From contig CAVXXT010000008.1 of NCBI GenBank assembly GCA_963765815.1, positions 620,001-684,000 of the forward strand: a stretch of 64,000 bases of DNA, in the 5' to 3' direction. This DNA is from DATLNF01 sp963765815 (GTDB lineage: Bacteria; Actinomycetota; Actinomycetes; BP-191). Of the stretch, positions 42,784 through 52,605 are shown one piece after another; within the stretch, counting starts at the first letter, position 1, and each line of letters starts with the position of its first letter. The notes under the pieces were generated by a model. The model had not been told where the DNA came from, searched no databases, and worked only from the letters and a program-made list of their open reading frames with translations. A program made the position numbers and the translations under genes.

Positions 42784-45263
42784 GTGGACCAGCCGAGCCC
42801 GGAGGCGATGCGACGGGCGCTGCGCCGCGCCCGTGACGGCGCCGTCCTCGACGAGACCGAGGCAGAGGTCCTGCTGCACGCGCGAGGTGACGACCTCGAC
42901 GACCTCTGCGCCTGCGGCCGGCCGAGTCAGCGGACGAGGGCCACGGCACGCGTCGTCACCTACAGCCGCAAGGTGTTCATCCCGCTGACCCGGCTGTGCC
43001 GCGACCGCTGCCACTACTGCACGTTCGCGACCACGCCCAACCACCTGCCGGCGCCGTACCTGACGCCCGGACGAGGTCCTCGACATCGCGCGCGCAGGGC
43101 CAGCGCCACGGCTGCAAGGAGGCGCTGTTCACCCTCGGCGACCGGCCCGAGGAGCGCTGGCCGCAGGCCGCGGAGTGGCTGGAGCGCACGGGTACGACTC
43201 GACGCTCGACTACCTGCGCGCCATGGCGATCCGCGTCCTCGAGGAGACCGGGCTGCTGCCGCACCTCAACCCGGGCGTGCTGTCGTGGCAGGAGCTGACC
43301 AGGCTCAAGCCGGTCGCGCCGAGCATGGGGATGATGCTCGAGACGACCGCGACGCGGCTGTGGTCGGACCCTGGCGGCGCGCACTACGGCAGCCCGGACA
43401 AGGAGCCGGCGGTGCGGCTGCGCGTCCTCGAGGACGCCGGTCGGCTGGCCGTGCCGTTCACCACCGGGATCCTCATCGGCATCGGCGAGACGCCGGCCGA
43501 GCGGGTCGACGCGCTCTTCGCGATCCGCCGCATCGCCAAGCAGTACGCCGGGATCCAGGAGGTGATCGTCCAGAACTTCCGGGCCAAGGACGACACCGCC
43601 ATGCGCGGCGCCGCCGAGCCCACGATGCAGGACCTCGCCGCGACGATCGCGGTCGCGCGGCTCGTCCTCGGCCCGTCGATGCACCTGCAGGCGCCGCCCA
43701 ACCTGGTCGGCGACGAGCTCGGCCTGATGCTGCGCGCCGGCATCGACGACTGGGGCGGCGTGTCACCCGTGACGCCCGACCACGTGAACCCGGAGCGCCC
43801 CTGGCCGGCGATCGACGCGCTCGCCGCCGCGACCGCCGCAGCCGGATTCGAGCTGCGCGAGCGGCTCACCGTCTACCCGCGCTACGTCGCCGAGCCCGAC
43901 CCGTGGATCGACCCGCGCGTGCTCGGGCACGTCCGCGCGCTCGCCGGCGACGACGGCCGCGCGGGCACCGACGCCGTACCGCTCGGCCGGCTGTGGCAGG
44001 AGCCCGACGGCGGGTGGGCGAGCAGCGGCCGCACCGACCTGCACCGCACCGTCGACACCGACGGCCGCACGGACGACCGGCGCAGCGACTTCGACACGGT
44101 GTACGGCGACTGGGCGTCGCTGCACGTCGGCACTGCGCCGGAGCGGCTCGACGGCGACGTCGCGGCTGCCTTGCGCCGCGCGGCGGACGACCCGGCCGGC
44201 ATCGACGACGGCGACGCGCTCGCCCTGCTCACCGCCGACGGGGCGGCGACTGGAGGCGCTCTGCGCGCTCGCCGACGACGTACGCCGCGACACCGTCGGC
44301 GACGACGTCACCTACGTCGTCAACCGCAACATCAACTTCACCAACGTCTGCTACACCGGCTGCCGGTTCTGTGCCTTCGCCCAGCGCCGCAGCGACGCCG
44401 ACGCCTACACGCTGTCCCTGCAGCAGGTCGGCGACCGCGCGGCCGAGGCCGCTGCGCTCGGCGCGACCGAGGTCTGCATGCAGGGCGGGATCCACCCCGA
44501 CCTGCCCGGCACCGCCTACTTGGACATCGCGGCCGAGGTGAAGCGGCGCGCGCCGGACATGCACGTGCACGCGTTCAGCCCGATGGAGGTCGTCAACGGC
44601 GCCAGCCGCACCGGGCTGTCGATCGAGGACTGGCTGGTGAAGGCCCGCGAGTCCGGTCTCGACACGATCCCGGGGACCGCTGCGGAGATCCTCGACGACG
44701 ACGTGCGGTGGATCCTCACCAAGGGCAAGCTGCCGGCGGCCACCTGGGTCGAGGTCGTCAGCACCGCGCACCGCCTCGGCATCCGCTCCAGCAGCACGAT
44801 GATGTACGGCCACGTCGACCACCCCGGTCACTGGCTCGCGCACCTGCGGCTGCTGGCCCGCATCCAGGACGACACCGGCGGCTTCACCGAGTTCGTGCCG
44901 CTGCCGTTCGTGCACCACAACGCGCCGATCTACCTGGCCGGCATCGCGCGGCCCGGCCCGACCGAGCGCGACAACCGGGCCGTGCACGCCCTCGCCCGGC
45001 TGCTGCTCCACGGCCGGATCGACCACATCCAGGCCAGCTGGGTGAAGCTCGGCGTCGACGGCGTACGACGGCTCCTCCGCGGCGGGGTCGACGACCTCGG
45101 CGGCACGCTGATGGAGGAGACGATCAGCCGGATGGCCGGCTCCGAGCACGGGTCGGCCAAGACCGTCGCCGAGCTCACCGAGATCGCCGCGGGGGTCGGC
45201 CGGCCGGTCCGTCAGCGGACGACGACGTACGGCGAGGTGGCCCGGCCGGTGGCCGTCGCCTGA
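42784..45263 (+). CDS. fbiC: Fo synthase (CofG/CofH fusion), four frameshifts as sequenced
   Basis: Two radical-SAM halves. The N-half (CofG-like) has CRDRCHYCTF, GCKEALFTLGDRPEERWPQA, STLDYLRAMAIRVLEETGLL and PHLNPGVLSWQEL; the C-half (CofH-like) has VVNRNINFTNVCYTGCRFCA, EVCMQGGIHPDLPGTAYLDI, AFSPMEVVNGASRTGLSIED and SSTMMYGHVDHPGHWLAHLR. Both CxxxCxxC clusters are intact. Breaks at about 43069, 43096, 43188 and 44247 need 2, 2, 1 and 2 nt; the repaired protein is 828 residues, near the usual 840-860. It joins a ribityl-uracil with tyrosine to make the deazaflavin Fo. TAGGGT 7 nt before the GTG suggests a leaderless message. Confidence 0.9.
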
Positions 45264-45305
45264 GCGGCGGCGCCGAGGTTCCTCGTCCGGACGCTCCTGG
45301 CTTCC

Positions 45306-45311
45306 TATACT
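45306..45311 (+). promoter_or_regulatory. Strong -10 box TATACT
   Basis: TATACT lies 58 nt upstream of the coiled-coil protein start (GTG 45369), in a gap right after fbiC. No clear -35 hexamer is seen. Unlike most promoters here it leaves a leader of about 50 nt. Confidence 0.5.
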
Positions 45312-45368
45312 CGGCGCCACGCTCTCCGGGTGGGGGGCAATCCGACGAACACCTGAGGATGGGCCGCC

Positions 45369-47216
45369 GTGTCCGAGGTCGAGACGACGCCACTGTTCGC
45401 GCGCATCGAGGAGCTGGCGGCCCGTGCCGCCAACGAGGTCGAGGCCGAGCTCTCCCTCGCCAGCGAGGTGTACGCCGTCCGCTCGGAGCTCAGCGCCCTG
45501 GCCGGCCGGCTGGACGGCGACGTCAGGTCGCCGCTCGAGGCCCGGCTCGCCGCCCTCGAGGACAGCCTCGACGGCGTCGCCGAGCGGCTTGAGGCGTTCG
45601 CCCGGGACGGCGCGAGCACCACCGCGGAGCGGCTGGCGATGCTGACCAAGGACGTCGAGAAGGTCAGCCGCGCGGTCGCCGCACGGGACACCGAGCTGCG
45701 CGCGCTGATCGCCGAGCAGATGAACGGCCTGCGCACCGCGGGCAGCGAGCGCGACGCCGGCCTGCGCAACTACATCGCCGAGCGGGTCGCCGAGTCCGCG
45801 ACGCCGATCCAGGACGTGCAGTCGGCCGTCGTACCGCCGGTCGAGGCGGCTGTCAGCGGGCTCACCGGCTCCGTCCGCGAGGCGATCGACGCCTTCGCCG
45901 GGTCGGTCGAGGCGAGCCTCACCGCGCTCGGCGGGTCGGTCGGCTCCGCCCTCGCGGAGGCGCGAGACGCCCACCACGACCACCTCGACGAGGTGTCCGG
46001 CTACCTCGACACCGCGATGGAGACGGTGACCGCGGGCCAGGCCCAGGTGACCGCGAAGCTGGGCGCACAGGGCACGGCGCTGGACGAGATGCGCCTCGGC
46101 GTCGCCGTGACCAACACCGCGATCGACGGTCTGGCCAGCAAGGTGGCCGCGATCGCGAAGACCGCGACCGACAACACGATGGCCGTGAACAAGCTCGGCG
46201 CCGGCCTCGCCGAGGTCGCCAAGCAGGTCGTCAAAGAGGCGCACGCCGCCGCGGCCGCGGAGGTGTCCACGTTCCGCGAGCGCATGGAGCTGGAGATCTC
46301 CGGCCTGCGCGAGCAGATGCGGGTGACCGCCGCCACGGTGATCGACTCGCGCCAGGAGCTCGACGAGGGCACGCAGCGTCTCGAGTCCACCGGCCACGCG
46401 CTGCTCGCCTACCTCGGTCAGCGCGACCTGGTCCTCGAGGAGGAGCGCGACCGCCTGCTGCGCGACGTCCTCGACGAGTTCGCCAAGGGCCTCGACGCCA
46501 AGAGCCGCAAGCACCTGTCGGCCCGCGTCGGCGAAGCGCTCGAGCGCTCGCGTGACGCGCGCGACGCCGACCGCTACCGCAAGTCGCGGTCCGAGACCGA
46601 GGCGCCGCCGGTGCCGCTCGTGGTCAGTGCCCCGGCGAGCCGGCCGCGACCCGCTCGCGAGGCGCCGGCCGCGACCGGCCTGATGCGCCCGCCCGCACCG
46701 CCCGCGGCACCGGCCGCCGCACCGGCGCCCGCGAAGGCGGCCAAGCCGGCGAAGCCCGCCGCGAAGGCGTCCGGTACGCCGGCCCGCCCGACCAAGGCCG
46801 CCGCCGCGAAGCCGGCCAAGGCCACGGCACCCCCGGCCAAGGCGACGACGAAGACGGCGACCAAGGTCGCGAAGGCGCCGGCGAAGTCCGCCGCGAAGCC
46901 GGCGGCGAAGGGCCGGGCGACGGCGACCCGCAGCACCGCCCCGGCGGCCGCCCCGGACGAGCCTGCCCCAGGCGCCACCGAGCCGCTCGCACCGATCGCG
47001 TCCGCGCCGCCCCCACCGCCGCGGCGGGCCCGGGCGTCGGTCGACGCCATGCCGGCGGTCGCTTCGCCGTCCTCGGCGATCGACGCCGCGACCGGCGACG
47101 ACGCCGGCGGCTTCGACGACCCGACCGGCGTATCGGGTGCCGCAGCCGTCGACGCCTTCACCGCCGCGGCCTCCGCACGCCGCCGTCCGTTCGGCGGGCG
47201 CCGCTCCCGACCTTGA
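45369..47216 (+). CDS. Coiled-coil protein with Ala/Pro/Lys-rich C-terminal tail
   Basis: A 615-residue protein without membrane segments. Residues about 1-400 are a long alpha-helical coiled coil (ARIEELAARAANEVEAELSL ... AALEDSLDGVAERLEAFARD ... AELRALIAEQMNGLRTAGSE), with the stretch AVSGLTGSVREAIDAFAGSV and following repeated turns. The end (from about 440) is histone H1-like: AKAAKPAKPAAKASG, AAAAKPAKATAPPAKATTKT, then acidic/proline segments. Such tails bind DNA or polyphosphate. It may organise the nucleoid or a polar complex; no family recognised. GTG start; it precedes whiB2. Confidence 0.75.
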   Translation: MSEVETTPLFARIEELAARAANEVEAELSLASEVYAVRSELSALAGRLDGDVRSPLEARLAALEDSLDGVAERLEAFARDGASTTAERLAMLTKDVEKVSRAVAARDTELRALIAEQMNGLRTAGSERDAGLRNYIAERVAESATPIQDVQSAVVPPVEAAVSGLTGSVREAIDAFAGSVEASLTALGGSVGSALAEARDAHHDHLDEVSGYLDTAMETVTAGQAQVTAKLGAQGTALDEMRLGVAVTNTAIDGLASKVAAIAKTATDNTMAVNKLGAGLAEVAKQVVKEAHAAAAAEVSTFRERMELEISGLREQMRVTAATVIDSRQELDEGTQRLESTGHALLAYLGQRDLVLEEERDRLLRDVLDEFAKGLDAKSRKHLSARVGEALERSRDARDADRYRKSRSETEAPPVPLVVSAPASRPRPAREAPAATGLMRPPAPPAAPAAAPAPAKAAKPAKPAAKASGTPARPTKAAAAKPAKATAPPAKATTKTATKVAKAPAKSAAKPAAKGRATATRSTAPAAAPDEPAPGATEPLAPIASAPPPPPRRARASVDAMPAVASPSSAIDAATGDDAGGFDDPTGVSGAAAVDAFTAAASARRRPFGGRRSRP

Positions 47217-47343
47217 CGCGCCACGCGCGGTGACGGTCTAATCACACCCATGTCATTCGGCCGTGGGGCGTCACCCTTCCTCCTCCGCCCTGCCGTCGAA
47301 CTCGCGTGCCCGCCGACCGGCGGCACGGCTTCGGGACCTAGGG

Positions 47344-47357
47344 GTGGACGGGTCCAC
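47344..47357. promoter_or_regulatory. GTGGAC-GG-GTCCAC palindrome upstream of whiB2
   Basis: A perfect 6-bp dyad with a 2-bp centre, 20 bp before the whiB2 ATG. The 161-bp gap upstream also has TCTAATCAC near 47237. Candidate operator, for example for autoregulation; no known consensus is matched. Confidence 0.4.
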
Positions 47358-47377
47358 GATGGTGCGGAGGGGCCGGC

Positions 47378-47632
47378 ATGAGCCTGCAGTCACTCGAGAG
47401 CGATCTGCCCGAGGAGATGACCTGGCAGGAAAACGCGCTGTGCGCGCAGACCGATCCGGAGGCCTTCTTCCCGGAGAAGGGCGGCTCCACCCGGGAGGCC
47501 AAGCGCATCTGCGTCGGCTGCGAGGTGAAGGCGGAGTGCCTCGCCTACGCGCTGTCCAACGACGAGCGGTTCGGGATCTGGGGCGGTCTGTCCGAGCGGG
47601 AGCGCCGCCGCCTCAAGCGTAAAGCGTCGTAA
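47378..47632 (+). CDS. whiB2: WhiB-family iron-sulfur regulator (WhiB2-like)
   Basis: An 84-residue transcription factor. Four Cys (C22, C45, C48, C54) in the C-x22-C-x2-C-x5-C pattern hold a [4Fe-4S] cluster; GIWGG at 66-70 is the beta-turn that contacts sigma factor, and RERRRLKRK is the DNA-binding tail. Among WhiB paralogues the ENALCAQTDPEAFFPEKGGS stretch and the neighbourhood (fbiA/B, manB) match WhiB2/WhmD, which controls septation in mycobacteria. GGAGGGG lies upstream of the ATG. Confidence 0.9.
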   Translation: MSLQSLESDLPEEMTWQENALCAQTDPEAFFPEKGGSTREAKRICVGCEVKAECLAYALSNDERFGIWGGLSERERRRLKRKAS

Positions 47633-47810
47633 AACGGAAGGCGCACAAGCGGGCTCCCGGTGGTCGATCCGCGCCGGCGCACTGCTGTCGGTCACAGCGG
47701 ACAACGCCTGACCAAGTGCCTCGCGCGTCTCATGCCACCCCGCGGCAGCTTGTGGGATTGCGTCGTAGGCTTGCCGCACCGCACCTGACCTCGACGACGT
47801 AGATCGGTCG

Positions 47811-50800
47811 ATGCCTCCGCGTCCCGCCCGCCTGCAGCACCAGCACCACCGCATCTCGGCGGTGCTCGTCGTCCATGACGGCGCGCGGTGGCTGCCGGAG
47901 GTGCTCTCAGCGCTCGCCGCCCAGACCCGGCCCGTCCAGCGCCTCGTCGCCGTCGACGTCGGCAGCGAGGACGACTCGCCCGCCCTGCTCGACGCCGCGC
48001 TCGGTCCCGATCGGATCGTGCGCGTCGCGCGCGACTGCGGCTTCGGCGCCGCGGTCGCCGCCGGACTCGAGCACCTCGACGTGCTCGGCGCCTCCGTGCC
48101 GGAGCGGCCGTCGCCCCGGCGGCGTACCGGCGACGACCTCCCGCTGCCCGAGCCGGTGCACTGGCTCTGGCTGATCCACGACGACTGCGCCCCGGAGCCG
48201 GAGGCGCTGGCCGAGCTCGTCCACGCCGCGTCCGACACGCCGTCGGCCGGCGTCCTCGGCCCCAAGGCGCGCGACTGGGACGACCCGCGACTGCTGGTCG
48301 AGGTCGGGCTGACGATGGACCGGGCCGGCCGGCGCGAGACCGGGCTGGAGCGGCGCGAGTACGACCAGGGACAGCACGACAGCCGCCGCGACGTCCTCGC
48401 CGTGGGGACGGCAGGGATGCTGGTGCGCCGGGACGTCTGGGACACCGTCGGGGGGCTGGACCCCTCACTGCCCATGCTGCGCGACGACATCGACCTCGGC
48501 TGGCGGGTGAACGCCGCGGGGTATCGGGTCGTCGTCGTGCCCGAGGCGCGGGTGCGGCACGCCCGCGCGGTGTGGACCGGCAAGCGACCGATGTCGGCGA
48601 CGCACGGCCGGATCACCGGAGTCGACCGCCGGCACTCCCTGCTCGTCCTGCTCGCCAACCTGCCCGCCCGCTCGCTGGTCGGCGCCTTCCCGCGACTGCT
48701 GCTCGGCGCGCTGCTGCGCACGGTGGCGTTCCTGCTCACCCGGCAGCTGTCCGCGGCGCGCGACGAGGTGGCCGCGGTCGGCTGGACCATCGGTCACGTC
48801 GGCGACCTGGTGCGGATGCGCCGCGCCCGCCGCGCGACCCGCAAGGCGCCGCCCGCCGCGGTCCGACCGCTCTTCGTCGGCCGCACCGCGCGGCTGCGCG
48901 GCTACCTCGACGCGTTCGCCGACTGGATCACCGGGGGCGGCGGTGAGCCGGGCTCGACCCTGGACCCGGACGATCCGGACGCCGATCCGACAGCAGGAGT
49001 GACCGAGGGGAGGGGTGTGCGCTTCGTCCGGGCGCACCCCGGGATCGCGCTCGTCGTGCTGCTGGCGCTGCTCACCCTCGTCGCCGATCGCGCGCTCTTC
49101 GGCGACGGTCGGCTGCTCGGCGGTGACCTGCTGCCGGTGCCGTCCCGCGCCCGAGACATGTGGGCGGCGTACGTCGGCTCCTGGCACCCCGTCGGCGCCG
49201 GCACCGATGCGGCGGTGTCCCCGGCGATCGCCGTCATCGGCGCGATCGGCACGCTGCTGCGCGGTCGCGCACCGCTTGTCGTGTCGCTCCTCGTCCTCGG
49301 CGCCGTGCCGCTCGCCGGCGCCAGCGCGTACGCCGCGAGCCGCCGGGTCACCGACAGCCGTCCCCTGCGGGTGTGGGCGGCGGCGACGTACGCCCTGCTG
49401 CCCGTCGTCACCGGCGCCGTCGCCCGGGGCCGGCTCGACACCGTCGTCGCGGTGATCGCCGTGCCGCTCCTCGTCGCCGCAGGACACCGGCTGCTGGCGA
49501 CGGATCCCGCGGTGACCGGGTGGCGGCTGCCGTTCGGCTACGGCCTCGGCCTGGCGGTCGCCACGTCCTTCGCGCCGCAGCTGTGGTTGATCAGCGCAGT
49601 CGCGCTCACGGTCGGCACGCTCGCCGGCCTGCTTGCCGCCACGCCGGCCGGTCGGGCCCCCTCGGTCCGCCGGTCGATCGCGGTCGTGCTCGCGCAGGCC
49701 ACCGCGCTCGCCGTGCTCGTCCCGTGGACCTGGCAGCTCGTGCAGTCGCCGACCCTGCTCGTGGCCGGGGTCCCGGCGGTGTCCGGCGAGGCGACCGGGC
49801 CGGTGCCCACCGGGCTCGAGCTGCTGCTCGGCCGAGCGGGCGGCCCGGCGGTGCCGGCGATCTGGGTCACCGCCGGCCTGGTGCTGGCAGCGGCGTCGGC
49901 TCTGGTGCGCGAACGCAGGCAGCGCGCGGCGCTCGCCGCGTGGGGGCTGGTCGTCGGCGGCACCGCACTGGCCCTGGTGGTCGCCCGCGGTGCCGGGTCA
50001 CTGCCTCGGACGTTCCCCGGCCCCGCTCTCGCGGTCGCCGGCTGCGGGCTCGTCCTGGCGGCGCTGATCGCCGCGGACGGCGCGCTGGAGCGCATCGGCC
50101 GCTACGACTTCGGCTGGCGGCAGCTGCTGGCCGGCGCGGTCGCCGTCGCCGCCGTCGTGACGCCGGTGGCCGCTGCCGCGTCGTGGGCGCGCCGCGGCGC
50201 GGACGAACCGCTCCGTCGGCAGCAGGCGGTGGCCCTGCCGTCGGTGGTGCTCGCCGAGGGCGACCGCACCCCCGGGATGCGCGTGCTCTGGCTCGACGTC
50301 GCCGACGACGGCCGGGTGCGCTACGCGCTCACCGCCGCGAGCGGTCTGACCCTCGCCGACTCCGGCCTGCCGATGCCCGGGGACGTACGCCGGATCCTCG
50401 ACGACATCGTCGCGGACCTCACGTCGCCGCGCGGCACCAACGCCGCGGAGGCGCTGGCCGCCTTCAACGTCCGCTACGTCGCCGTCGCCAACCCGGTGCC
50501 ACCGGTCATCGAGTCAGGCCTGGACGTGCAGGCCGGCCTGGCGCGGGTGTCCTTCGTCGCGCCCGTCCAGCTGTGGCAGTCGCTGACCCCGTCCGGTCGG
50601 CTCACCGTCCTGCAGCCCGCGCTCGCGCGCACCGCGACGTCCGGGCGGGTCGGCAGCCGGGACCAGCTGCGGCAGACGCCGCCCGCTCCGCTGCCCAGTC
50701 GTCGCGAGTCGGCCCGGGCGCAGCTGCAGCCCGGCCCTGACGGTCGGCTGCTCGTCCTCGCCGAGAGCGCCGACAGCGGGTGGGTCGCCACCCTCGACGG

Positions 50801-51086
50801 CCGCACGCTGCGCAGGACGACGGCATACGGGTGGGCGCAGGCGTTCGAGGTGCCGGCCGGCGCCGGGCGGATCGAGGTCTGGCGCGACACGGCGGCGAGG
50901 AAGCGGGCGCTGACCGTGCAGGGCGTCCTCCTCCTGCTCGCCCTCGTGCTGGCCGCGCCGTCGATCCGCCGGCGCGACGACGACGACGGCACGCCGCCGG
51001 CCGATGCCGCGCTCCCCGACGACCTGCCCGACGAAGGCGAGCCGGTCGCTGTCGCCGGCGCGCCGTCCAACGTGCGGAGGCTCTGA
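47811..51086 (+). CDS. Very large GT2 glycosyltransferase with polytopic membrane region
   Basis: A 1091-residue protein. Residues about 1-350 are GT2: ISAVLVVHDGARWLPEVLSA, RDCGFGAAVAAGLEHLD, WLWLIHDDCAPEPEALAELV (metal site) and LPMLRDDIDLGWRVNAAGYR. From about 400 to 790 come roughly 12 membrane helices (ALVVLLALLTLVADRALFGD and following), then an extracytoplasmic beta domain (LWQSLTPSGRLTVLQPALAR ... LLVLAESADSGWVATLDGRT) and a final helix. Actinobacterial genomes often have this GT2-membrane fusion near whiB and manB. It would both make and transport or transfer a polyprenyl sugar. ATG chosen because the GT2 fold starts soon after. Confidence 0.88.
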   Translation: MPPRPARLQHQHHRISAVLVVHDGARWLPEVLSALAAQTRPVQRLVAVDVGSEDDSPALLDAALGPDRIVRVARDCGFGAAVAAGLEHLDVLGASVPERPSPRRRTGDDLPLPEPVHWLWLIHDDCAPEPEALAELVHAASDTPSAGVLGPKARDWDDPRLLVEVGLTMDRAGRRETGLERREYDQGQHDSRRDVLAVGTAGMLVRRDVWDTVGGLDPSLPMLRDDIDLGWRVNAAGYRVVVVPEARVRHARAVWTGKRPMSATHGRITGVDRRHSLLVLLANLPARSLVGAFPRLLLGALLRTVAFLLTRQLSAARDEVAAVGWTIGHVGDLVRMRRARRATRKAPPAAVRPLFVGRTARLRGYLDAFADWITGGGGEPGSTLDPDDPDADPTAGVTEGRGVRFVRAHPGIALVVLLALLTLVADRALFGDGRLLGGDLLPVPSRARDMWAAYVGSWHPVGAGTDAAVSPAIAVIGAIGTLLRGRAPLVVSLLVLGAVPLAGASAYAASRRVTDSRPLRVWAAATYALLPVVTGAVARGRLDTVVAVIAVPLLVAAGHRLLATDPAVTGWRLPFGYGLGLAVATSFAPQLWLISAVALTVGTLAGLLAATPAGRAPSVRRSIAVVLAQATALAVLVPWTWQLVQSPTLLVAGVPAVSGEATGPVPTGLELLLGRAGGPAVPAIWVTAGLVLAAASALVRERRQRAALAAWGLVVGGTALALVVARGAGSLPRTFPGPALAVAGCGLVLAALIAADGALERIGRYDFGWRQLLAGAVAVAAVVTPVAAAASWARRGADEPLRRQQAVALPSVVLAEGDRTPGMRVLWLDVADDGRVRYALTAASGLTLADSGLPMPGDVRRILDDIVADLTSPRGTNAAEALAAFNVRYVAVANPVPPVIESGLDVQAGLARVSFVAPVQLWQSLTPSGRLTVLQPALARTATSGRVGSRDQLRQTPPAPLPSRRESARAQLQPGPDGRLLVLAESADSGWVATLDGRTLRRTTAYGWAQAFEVPAGAGRIEVWRDTAARKRALTVQGVLLLLALVLAAPSIRRRDDDDGTPPADAALPDDLPDEGEPVAVAGAPSNVRRL

Positions 51087-51087
51087 C

Positions 51088-52605
51088 ATGGCCCGACCGC
51101 CGCTGCCGCTCGTCGCGGTCGTCGTGCTCGTCGCCGCCGGCCTCGGCGTCGCCGACGCGACCCAGCCGCCCGCCGCGCTGCCGCGTGCTGCGCCTCGGGT
51201 CGAGCGAGCCGCGGTCGTCGGCAGCCTCGCGGTCTGCCCCGAGCTGCTCAAGACCGGCAGCGACGTCATCACGACCCTCACCGTCGGCACCGCGCTGGCC
51301 GGCGACGTCACCGTGCAGGCCGCGCCGCTCGTCAAGGGCAGCGGTCAGGGTCCGGTTGTGCTCCGCCGCGGGGGCGAGGTCTCCGGCTTCGGCACGCCGA
51401 TCGACCAGGCCGTCGCCGTCGCCGCGACCGCGGTGGGGGAGCGGGCCGGCGGGCTGGAGGCCGAGCAGGTCTCGCGCGGCGTCGACGGGCGAAACCGCGG
51501 ACTGGCGGGCACGCGCTGCGAGTCGACCGTGCAGGACACGTGGTTCGTCGGCGGCGGCACCAAGCCCGGCGTCGAGTCGGAGTTCCTCCTCGTCAACCCC
51601 TACGACGACGAGGCGCTGGTCGACCTCGAGGTCCTCACCGAGAGCGGGCCGTCGACCGCCCCCGGCCTGCGCGGCATCGTCGTACCCGGGCGGCAGCGCA
51701 CCGTCGTCAAGCTCTCCGACCTCGAGCCCGATCAGCGCGCGCTCGCCACCCGCGTCCACGTCCGGGTCGGCCGCGTCGCGCCAGCGCTGCGGGACAGTCG
51801 CTCGGTCGTCGACACGCCGTACGGCGTCGACTGGGTCCCGCGCGCGGGACTGCCGTCGTCGGTCGTCGACCTGGCCGGGCTGCCTGGCGGCAACGGCGCG
51901 CGGCTGCTGTACATCGCCGTGCCGGGCGAGGACGACGCGCTGGTCGACGTGCAGCTGACGATGGCCGACGAGCAGTTCGTGCCGGTGCCGCTGCGCGAGA
52001 TCACCGTCCGCGCCGGGACGATCGCGATCGTCGACATGAAGGAGGTGCTGGAGGGCCGGCCCGCGTCGCTGCGGGTCTCCGCCCAGGGTGCGCCGGTCCT
52101 GGCCGGCGCCTACGTCGAGAACCGCGCGCGGTTCAACCCGATCCGCGAGCTCGCCTGGATCGGCACCACCCGGCCGCTGACCGGCCCGGCGGTCGTCACC
52201 GATTCCCGCGTCACTCGAGATGTCGACACCAACCTCGTGCTGAGCGCTCCCGACGGCCCGGCGAAGCTGCTGGTGCAGCTGCTGCCGCAGGCCGGGCTCG
52301 CCCAGACGCTGCCACCGCCGGTGCTGGTCAACGTCCCGGAGGGACGCCTGGTCACCCTCGGCCTCGCCGACCGCCGGTTCGTCGCCGACCCGCCGTCGGA
52401 CAAGCGCCCGTTCCTCGTCACGCCGGTCGAGGGCTCGGCACCGGTGTACGCCGCGCGTGCCCTCGTCGAGCGCGGTCTGCGCGGGCCGCTGTTCACCGTC
52501 ATGGCGCTGCAGGCGACCGCGGCGGACGGCGTACCGGTGCCGGCCGTCGTCGCCGACACCGCCGCCAGCCTCGTCGACCTCCGCCGCAAGGACGAAGAGG
52601 GTTAA
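51088..52605 (+). CDS. DUF5719 secreted/membrane-anchored protein
   Basis: A 505-residue protein with an N-terminal signal or anchor helix (PPLPLVAVVVLVAAGLGVAD). The rest is beta-rich: CESTVQDTWFVGGGTKPGVE, FLLVNPYDDEALVDLEVLTE, PGRQRTVVKLSDLEPDQRAL and later LLVQLLPQAGLAQTLPPPVL. The two Cys (CPELL and TRCEST) may bond. It starts 1 nt after the giant GT gene, so both act at the envelope together. Function unknown; in M. tuberculosis-type synteny the position is next to the metallopeptidase-like gene. Confidence 0.85.
   Translation: MARPPLPLVAVVVLVAAGLGVADATQPPAALPRAAPRVERAAVVGSLAVCPELLKTGSDVITTLTVGTALAGDVTVQAAPLVKGSGQGPVVLRRGGEVSGFGTPIDQAVAVAATAVGERAGGLEAEQVSRGVDGRNRGLAGTRCESTVQDTWFVGGGTKPGVESEFLLVNPYDDEALVDLEVLTESGPSTAPGLRGIVVPGRQRTVVKLSDLEPDQRALATRVHVRVGRVAPALRDSRSVVDTPYGVDWVPRAGLPSSVVDLAGLPGGNGARLLYIAVPGEDDALVDVQLTMADEQFVPVPLREITVRAGTIAIVDMKEVLEGRPASLRVSAQGAPVLAGAYVENRARFNPIRELAWIGTTRPLTGPAVVTDSRVTRDVDTNLVLSAPDGPAKLLVQLLPQAGLAQTLPPPVLVNVPEGRLVTLGLADRRFVADPPSDKRPFLVTPVEGSAPVYAARALVERGLRGPLFTVMALQATAADGVPVPAVVADTAASLVDLRRKDEEG

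Noticed and set aside
40546..43086. An 846-codon minus-strand frame over fbiB/fbiA
   Set aside because: A chance chain of correct and incorrect frames caused by the frameshifts; split into fbiB and fbiA instead.
44229..46514. A 761-codon minus-strand frame
   Set aside because: Shadow of fbiC and the coiled-coil gene.
47390..48790. A 466-codon minus-strand frame opposite whiB2 and the giant GT
   Set aside because: Ser/Arg-rich shadow with no motif.
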